From assembly GCA_018268835.1 (NCBI GenBank), contig JAFDVU010000047.1:1-40199 (forward strand): a DNA stretch of 40,199 nt. The letters run 5' to 3'. The position numbers and the translations under genes were made by a program. The stretch's first letter is position 1. The number at the start of each line of letters is the position of its first letter. The stretch is from Acidobacteriota bacterium (GTDB lineage: Bacteria; Acidobacteriota; Terriglobia; Bryobacterales; Bryobacteraceae). Positions 36,260 through 40,199 of the stretch are shown one piece after another. The notes under the pieces were generated by a model. It had not been told where the DNA came from and ran no database searches. It saw only the letters and a list, made by a program, of their open reading frames with translations.

Positions 36260-37588
36260 CTACCAGAACTTCAGGTACGGCTTGTTTTCAACGATGCGCA
36301 GCAGGTAGAGCGCGACTTCGCGCGCGTGGTAATCGCCCCACATGGAGGATTCGCCCGCGGGCACTCTCCCGCCCGCCGGGATCGCGTCCCACCCGTTGGG
36401 CCGGTGATAGACCGAGTGCAGGATCAGGCCCTGGTGTTCCGTGCCGGTGCTCAGATAGGGTTCGTCGAACAGCGTGTCGAGCACCTTCAGGCCGGCGTTC
36501 CAGTAGCGCTGTTCTTTGAGCCGGCGTCCGAGGCGGAGCAGTCCCTGTGCTGCGATCGCCGCGGCCGAGCTGTCCACCGGTTCGTACGGGTTGAACGGGT
36601 CGGCGGGACGTGATCGCCAGTCGCCGAGATGCGCCAGTCCCGGCGCGCCGGTGTCCCAGTAGGGGATGCCGTCGGGCGGCGTGTTCTCCACATAGAAATC
36701 GCAGGTGGCACGCGCGGCCTTTTCCATGATGGCGCGGGTTTCGTCGTGGCCTTCCAGGGTGTCGAACCACTCCAGTTGTTCGGCGAAACCGCACATGGCC
36801 CAGGCGAGCCCGCGGGTCCAGGTGCTGAACGACGAGTAGCCCTGCTGCGAGTTGGGGCAGCGGTAGTTGCCGTCGTTGGTGTTGAAGATGCTCTCGTGCG
36901 CGGTGCGGCCGCGCACGTCGTAGTGGTCGCGTCCTTCCCCGTACCACACGGCGTACTTCGCGGTGGCGCGCGCGTGCAGCGCGACCCGTTCCACAAGGGG
37001 GATCTTCCTGTCGTTCTCGCCCATCAGCGCGTGGCCGAGCGTGTGGGCCACGGAGAGCGCGCGCAGCGTGCGGATGGTATCGACGAACAGCGAGTGCGGC
37101 CCGTTGAAGCTGTAGATGTAGCCGCCGCCATCGGCGGTGCGCGACCAGCGCGCCGCCTGCACGGCGCCGGAAACCTTCAGCGCGATTTCGTAGAACCGGC
37201 GCTGCCAGAGGTTCTCTTCGATCCGGCCTTCGTTCATCAGGCGCAGCAGGTTGCCGTAGGTGCTCACGTTGTTGAAGCCGTGATCGTGCACTCCGGTGTG
37301 GCTCACGTGCGGCGCCATGAAGGCGACGGTGCGCTCCCGCCCGATATCGAGGAACTCCGCTTCGCCGGTGGCGTCGAATTGCAGAATCGCGCTGCCAAAC
37401 TGGAATCCCTGCGTCCACTCGGTCCAGCCGCGGGACGTGTACCTGCCGCCGGAGGTGAAGACGGGAGATCCGGATTCGGGACGCCAGGAAGCTTCGATCG
37501 AGCGGATCTTCGCCGCCGAGAGATCGAAGAGGCGGTGCAACTTCGCAAGCAGAGCGGCAGGCGCGGGAGCGGAGGCGGTATCGATCAT
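36260..37588 (-). CDS. GH88 family glycoside hydrolase (unsaturated glucuronyl hydrolase-like)
   Basis: This 442-residue protein has the (alpha/alpha)6 barrel features of GH88: HVSHTGVHDHGFNNVSTYG with Asp102 at the position of the first catalytic Asp, HSLFVDTIRTLRAL with Asp170 as the likely general acid, WTRGLAWAMCGF, PYWDTGAP, PVDSSAAAIAAQGLLRL and GESSMWGDYHAREVALYLLR. Such enzymes hydrate and cleave the unsaturated uronic acid left by polysaccharide lyases, acting on glycosaminoglycan or pectin/ulvan fragments. No signal peptide is visible, so it would act on imported oligosaccharides. No lyase or sugar importer is nearby. The ATG at 37588 has no strong ribosome binding site. The TetR gene stops 28 bp upstream on the same strand and may be co-transcribed. 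Confidence 0.87.
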   Translation of the reverse strand: MIDTASAPAPAALLAKLHRLFDLSAAKIRSIEASWRPESGSPVFTSGGRYTSRGWTEWTQGFQFGSAILQFDATGEAEFLDIGRERTVAFMAPHVSHTGVHDHGFNNVSTYGNLLRLMNEGRIEENLWQRRFYEIALKVSGAVQAARWSRTADGGGYIYSFNGPHSLFVDTIRTLRALSVAHTLGHALMGENDRKIPLVERVALHARATAKYAVWYGEGRDHYDVRGRTAHESIFNTNDGNYRCPNSQQGYSSFSTWTRGLAWAMCGFAEQLEWFDTLEGHDETRAIMEKAARATCDFYVENTPPDGIPYWDTGAPGLAHLGDWRSRPADPFNPYEPVDSSAAAIAAQGLLRLGRRLKEQRYWNAGLKVLDTLFDEPYLSTGTEHQGLILHSVYHRPNGWDAIPAGGRVPAGESSMWGDYHAREVALYLLRIVENKPYLKFW

Positions 37589-37615
37589 TCAGCGTGATTG
37601 TAACCCGCGTGCGTA

Positions 37616-38224
37616 CTAACGCTCCAGCGCGCGGCAGAGCATGTCCACGGCAAACGCGGTATCGCCCGCGCTCACCGGGCGGCCCCACCCGCGCAGCCGG
37701 CGTTCGATCAACCCCCGGGTCACGTCGGAGACCATCAGCGCGGCGAGTTCCGGATCCGCCGCGCGCATCTCGCCGCGCGCCGCGGCGGCCGCGAATCGCT
37801 GCGCCAGTAGCGCCTCGCCGTCCTGCGCCAGGCGATATAGCTCGGCTGAGAGCGGGCGCCCCTGCATGCACATGCCGCGGAACTCGGTCATGTAGATGCG
37901 CAGGAAGTCCTCGTGGGCCTCGAAGTAGCTCAGGCGAACCTCCACGTACCTCCGCAGCGCATCGCGCCAGGAAGGCGCTTCGGCCAGTGCGCCGCGCGAC
38001 TCGGCGTCGAGCGTGCGCGCATCCTCGAGCAGCGCCGCAAGGTAGACCTGTTCCTTCGAGGGGAAGTACAGGTAAAGGGTGCCCTTGCCGATGCCCGCTT
38101 CCTCGGCGATGTCCTCCACCACCGTGGCGGCATATCCCTTGCGCGCGAAGACGGTGCGCGCCGCGTGGAGAATCGTATCCCTCCTGCGCTCGCTGGTCTC
38201 TTTCCGTCGTAAGGAGATTCCCAT
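37616..38224 (-). CDS. TetR/AcrR family repressor
   Basis: This 202-residue protein has a classic TetR N-terminal DNA-binding domain: RRDTILHAARTVFARKGYAATVVEDIAEEAGIGKGTLYLYFPSKEQVY (about 14-61). A helical ligand-binding/dimer domain follows. It diverges from an RND efflux operon, a standard arrangement for a local repressor. Two TGAC-N6-GTCA sites lie in the intergenic region, one before each gene, so it probably represses both itself and the pump until a pump substrate binds. The ATG at 38224 is preceded by a TATAAT box at 38251-38256. Confidence 0.92.
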   Translation of the reverse strand: MGISLRRKETSERRRDTILHAARTVFARKGYAATVVEDIAEEAGIGKGTLYLYFPSKEQVYLAALLEDARTLDAESRGALAEAPSWRDALRRYVEVRLSYFEAHEDFLRIYMTEFRGMCMQGRPLSAELYRLAQDGEALLAQRFAAAAARGEMRAADPELAALMVSDVTRGLIERRLRGWGRPVSAGDTAFAVDMLCRALER

Positions 38225-38233
38225 TTTCGGACA

Positions 38234-38249
38234 CTGACCGCCCAGTCAG
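38234..38249. promoter_or_regulatory. TetR-type operator, regulator side
   Basis: CTGAC (38234-38238) and GTCAG (38245-38249) flank six bases, giving TGAC-N6-GTCA. The site begins one base downstream of the minus-strand -10 box and covers the expected start of the tetR transcript, which suggests autorepression. Confidence 0.7.
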
Positions 38250-38250
38250 G

Positions 38251-38256
38251 ATTATA
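38251..38256 (-). promoter_or_regulatory. -10 box of the TetR gene
   Basis: A perfect TATAAT on the minus strand, 27 bp before the ATG. The -35 region 17 bp away (ATTCGG) is poor, so activity may depend on the -10 alone. Confidence 0.5.
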
Positions 38257-38303
38257 TTCGTCCGCCCGGCACGCCGAATGTCCACTCGCGTACGTCACGA
38301 ATA

Positions 38304-38322
38304 GCCCCTTCGGGCCTTTTTT
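38304..38322 (+). terminator. Small hairpin with T run inside the divergent promoter region
   Basis: GCCC, loop CTTC, GGGC, then CTTTTTT on the plus strand. This is the form of a short intrinsic terminator. It lies upstream of the proposed pump promoter, so it may block stray transcription reading into the efflux operon. Confidence 0.35.
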
Positions 38323-38351
38323 CGACGAATCTTCGCGGTTCGCGGGATAAT
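38321..38351 (+). promoter_or_regulatory. Candidate promoter of the RND efflux operon
   Basis: TTCGAC (38321-38326) and GATAAT (38346-38351) are separated by 19 bp, slightly long. The -10 is good and the operator begins five bases downstream. Confidence 0.4.
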
Positions 38352-38356
38352 CAAAC

Positions 38357-38370
38357 TGACTGATCAGTCA
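38357..38370. promoter_or_regulatory. TetR-type operator, efflux side
   Basis: TGACTGATCAGTCA is a perfect 14-bp palindrome, 21 bases before the adaptor ATG and overlapping the predicted transcription start. It shares the TGAC-N6-GTCA half-sites with the site next to the TetR gene. Confidence 0.8.
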
Positions 38371-38391
38371 TTTTGCACTCAGGGTATCCCT

Positions 38392-39681
38392 ATGAATCGA
38401 CTAGCAGGCGCCGGAACTGTCTCCCTACTCACGCTCGCCGCCGGCCTCGCAGGATGCGCCGGCAGTGCGCAACAGAAAGTGTCGGCCCAGGCTCCCCCGC
38501 CGATGGTGGAAGTCACGCAGGTGAATCCCACAGAAGCCGACGTGTACACCGAGTACCCCGCGCAGACGTACGCGCGCGACATGGTGGAAGTGCGCGGGCG
38601 GGTGGAAGGGTACATCGAGAAGTGGCTGTTCCGGCCGGGCCAGGAGGTGCGGGCGGGGCAGCCGTTGTACATCCTGGACCTGCGTCCATTCCAGGCGCAG
38701 GTGGACCAGGCGCAGGGCAACGTGCGGCAGGCCGAGGCCGATGCCGCTTTCGCGAAGCGTCAGGTGGCCCTCCTGCAGGCCCAGGCGAATCTCGCCGCGG
38801 CCGAGGCGAACCTGGTCAAGGCGCAGCAGGATTACGAGCGGCTCAAGCCGCTGGTGGAGCAGGACGCCGCGGCGCGTCAGGATCTGGACGCGGCCACCGC
38901 CGCCCTGCGCTCCGCCGAAGCCAGCGTGCGCTCCAACAAGGCCAACGTGGAGCAGACCCGGCTCAGCACCGAGACGCAGATTCAGTCCACCGAGGGGAAA
39001 CTCACGGCACAGCGCGCCGCGCTCGAAACCGCCACCCTGAACCTGCACTACGCGACCATTCAGGCGCCGATCTCCGGACTCATCGGCGATACCCTGGTGC
39101 CGGTGGGCGGGCTGGTGACCCCCACCGCGTCGCAACCGCTGACCACCATCGTGCCGCTGGATCCGATCTGGGTGCGCTTCAAGGTGAGCGAATCGCAATA
39201 CCTGGCGCTCAAGAGCCTGATGGGGACGCAATCGCCGGTGCTGCACCTGACTCTGGCCGATAACAGCGAGTTCCCGCAGGCCGGTCGCATCACCAACGCG
39301 CTGAACCAGGTGGACCCGCGCACCGGCACCCTCGAACTGCAGGCCGAGTTTTCGAATCCCTCGCACAAGCTGTTGCCGGGGCAGTTCGCGCGCGTCCGCT
39401 ACGTCACTGAGCGGCGGGCGAACGCACTGCTCGTGCCGCAGCGTGCCGTGCAGCAGAACCAGAGCATCCAGATGGTTTACGTGGTGAGCGCGGATAACAA
39501 AGTGGAAGCCCGGCCCGTGAGCACGGGGCCGCGCGTCGGCGAAGCGTGGATCGTGGAGCAGGGGCTGCAGGCGGGCGACCGCGTGATCGTCGAAGGCTTG
39601 CTGACGGTGCGCCCCGGCGCGCCGGTGACTCCGGTGCCGTGGAAGAAACCGCCGTCCGCGGCGGCGGCCAGGGGAGAGTAA
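38392..39681 (+). CDS. RND efflux periplasmic adaptor lipoprotein
   Basis: This 429-residue membrane-fusion protein has a lipoprotein signal ending LAGLAGC (Cys22). It has the usual adaptor order: an N-terminal beta segment, lipoyl half (RGRVEGYIEKWLFRPGQEVRAGQPLYILD), a coiled-coil hairpin (about 100-210, rich in Gln/Ala/Glu with QAEADAAFAKRQVALLQAQANLAAAEA), the second lipoyl half (NLHYATIQAPISGLIGD), a beta-barrel and the membrane-proximal domain (LLVPQRAVQQNQ). It links the inner-membrane pump to an outer-membrane channel, as AcrA does. The pump gene begins 3 bp after its stop. Repression by the divergent TetR protein is likely. Confidence 0.94.
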   Translation: MNRLAGAGTVSLLTLAAGLAGCAGSAQQKVSAQAPPPMVEVTQVNPTEADVYTEYPAQTYARDMVEVRGRVEGYIEKWLFRPGQEVRAGQPLYILDLRPFQAQVDQAQGNVRQAEADAAFAKRQVALLQAQANLAAAEANLVKAQQDYERLKPLVEQDAAARQDLDAATAALRSAEASVRSNKANVEQTRLSTETQIQSTEGKLTAQRAALETATLNLHYATIQAPISGLIGDTLVPVGGLVTPTASQPLTTIVPLDPIWVRFKVSESQYLALKSLMGTQSPVLHLTLADNSEFPQAGRITNALNQVDPRTGTLELQAEFSNPSHKLLPGQFARVRYVTERRANALLVPQRAVQQNQSIQMVYVVSADNKVEARPVSTGPRVGEAWIVEQGLQAGDRVIVEGLLTVRPGAPVTPVPWKKPPSAAAARGE

Positions 39682-39684
39682 TCC

Positions 39685-40199
39685 ATGGCGAAATTCTTCA
39701 TTGGCCGTCCCGTGTTCGCGATGGTGATCGCCATCGTGATCGTCATTCTGGGCGCGGTGGCGATTCCCGATCTGCCAATCTCGGCCTATCCGCAGGTGGT
39801 GCCGCCGCAGGTGCAGGTGACCGCCAACTACCTGGGCGGCAACGCGCAGGACCTGGAGAAAACCGTCGCGCAGCCCATCGAGGAACAACTCGTGGGCCTC
39901 GACGGCATGCTCTACTTCCAGACCACCGCCGCCAACAACGGCACCCTGATCATCAACCTCACGTTCAAGCTGGGAACCAATCCGGATATCGCCACCGTGC
40001 AGACGCAGAATCGCGTGAACGTCGCGCTGCCGCGCCTGCCTCCCGAAGTGCAGCGGCAGGGCGTGACCGTGAAGAAGGTCTCCACTGCGTTCCTCATGGC
40101 GGTCGGGCTGGTCTCCAGCGACGACCGCTACGACTCGCTTTTCCTCAACAACTACGCGCAGATCAACCTGGTGAATCAGATCGGCAGCCTGCCGGGCGT
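39685..40199 (+). CDS. RND efflux inner-membrane transporter (5' part, cut by window)
   Basis: The 171 visible codons match the N terminus of HAE1-type RND pumps such as AcrB: the first membrane helix (FFIGRPVFAMVIAIVIVILGAVAI), then DLPISAYPQVVPPQVQVTANYLGGNAQDLEKTVAQPIEEQLVGLDGM and the porter-domain start with TNPDIATVQTQNRVNVALPRLP and QGVTVKK. The pump would export drugs or amphipathic compounds using the proton gradient. The ATG at 39685 follows GGGGAGAG. About 850 further residues would lie outside the window. Confidence 0.95.
   Translation, partial: MAKFFIGRPVFAMVIAIVIVILGAVAIPDLPISAYPQVVPPQVQVTANYLGGNAQDLEKTVAQPIEEQLVGLDGMLYFQTTAANNGTLIINLTFKLGTNPDIATVQTQNRVNVALPRLPPEVQRQGVTVKKVSTAFLMAVGLVSSDDRYDSLFLNNYAQINLVNQIGSLPG

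Overview
The window reads as a chromosomal segment of a high-GC soil-type Acidobacteriota, most likely a Bryobacterales/Solibacter-like organism. This is inferred from gene content. There are two adjacent permeases of the acidobacterial duplicated orphan permease type, a Ser/Thr kinase fused to a TolB-like propeller, several twin-arginine leaders on unusual enzymes, and a paired Hsp70/DUF2760/DUF3731 locus. No rRNA, tRNA, CRISPR array or complete insertion sequence was seen.

Left part (1-11.8 kb). A HicB-HicA-like toxin-antitoxin pair is followed by a convergent receptor-like Ser/Thr kinase. Next comes a translationally coupled pair: a DegT-type PLP protein with a Tat-like leader and a secreted ceramidase-like protein whose nucleophile position looks altered. 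Two MacB-type permeases without an ATPase follow, then a 90-residue free-standing His-box (DHp-like) protein one base upstream of tsaD, and an opposing M20 peptidase.

Chaperone region (11.75-18.1 kb). A small COG3910-like ATPase and a 72-residue CPFCG protein overlap by 4 bp. They diverge from DUF2760, Hsp70 and Hsp70-DUF3731 genes, with an orphan HicB-like gene inserted on the other strand between the two Hsp70s. The divergent gap holds a perfect 11-bp inverted repeat with a 9-bp spacer. This is the CIRCE layout with unrelated arm sequence.

Middle (18.2-23.2 kb). A secreted helical-repeat protein faces a small secreted carboxypeptidase-regulatory-like protein. Two exported, mutually related proteins of the L-fucose/arabinose-isomerase-like superfamily follow. 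They are transcribed from a good sigma70-type promoter carrying two copies of a 12-bp palindrome spaced 20 bp apart, one at the start of transcription and one over the ribosome binding site.

Right part (23.2-40.2 kb). A probable 10-kb minus-strand operon runs SDR, small membrane protein, alpha/beta hydrolase, fused anthranilate synthase trpE(G), GT-C glycosyltransferase and two ADOP permeases. On the plus strand are a HAD phosphatase and a full ABC exporter, converging on a GH88 glycoside hydrolase. The window ends with a TetR regulator divergent from an RND efflux operon (lipoprotein adaptor plus a truncated inner-membrane pump). Both genes have a TGAC-N6-GTCA operator just downstream of a -10 box.

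The most novel-looking material is (i) the inverted repeat and gene set of the chaperone locus and (ii) the operator-controlled pair of exported isomerase-fold proteins.
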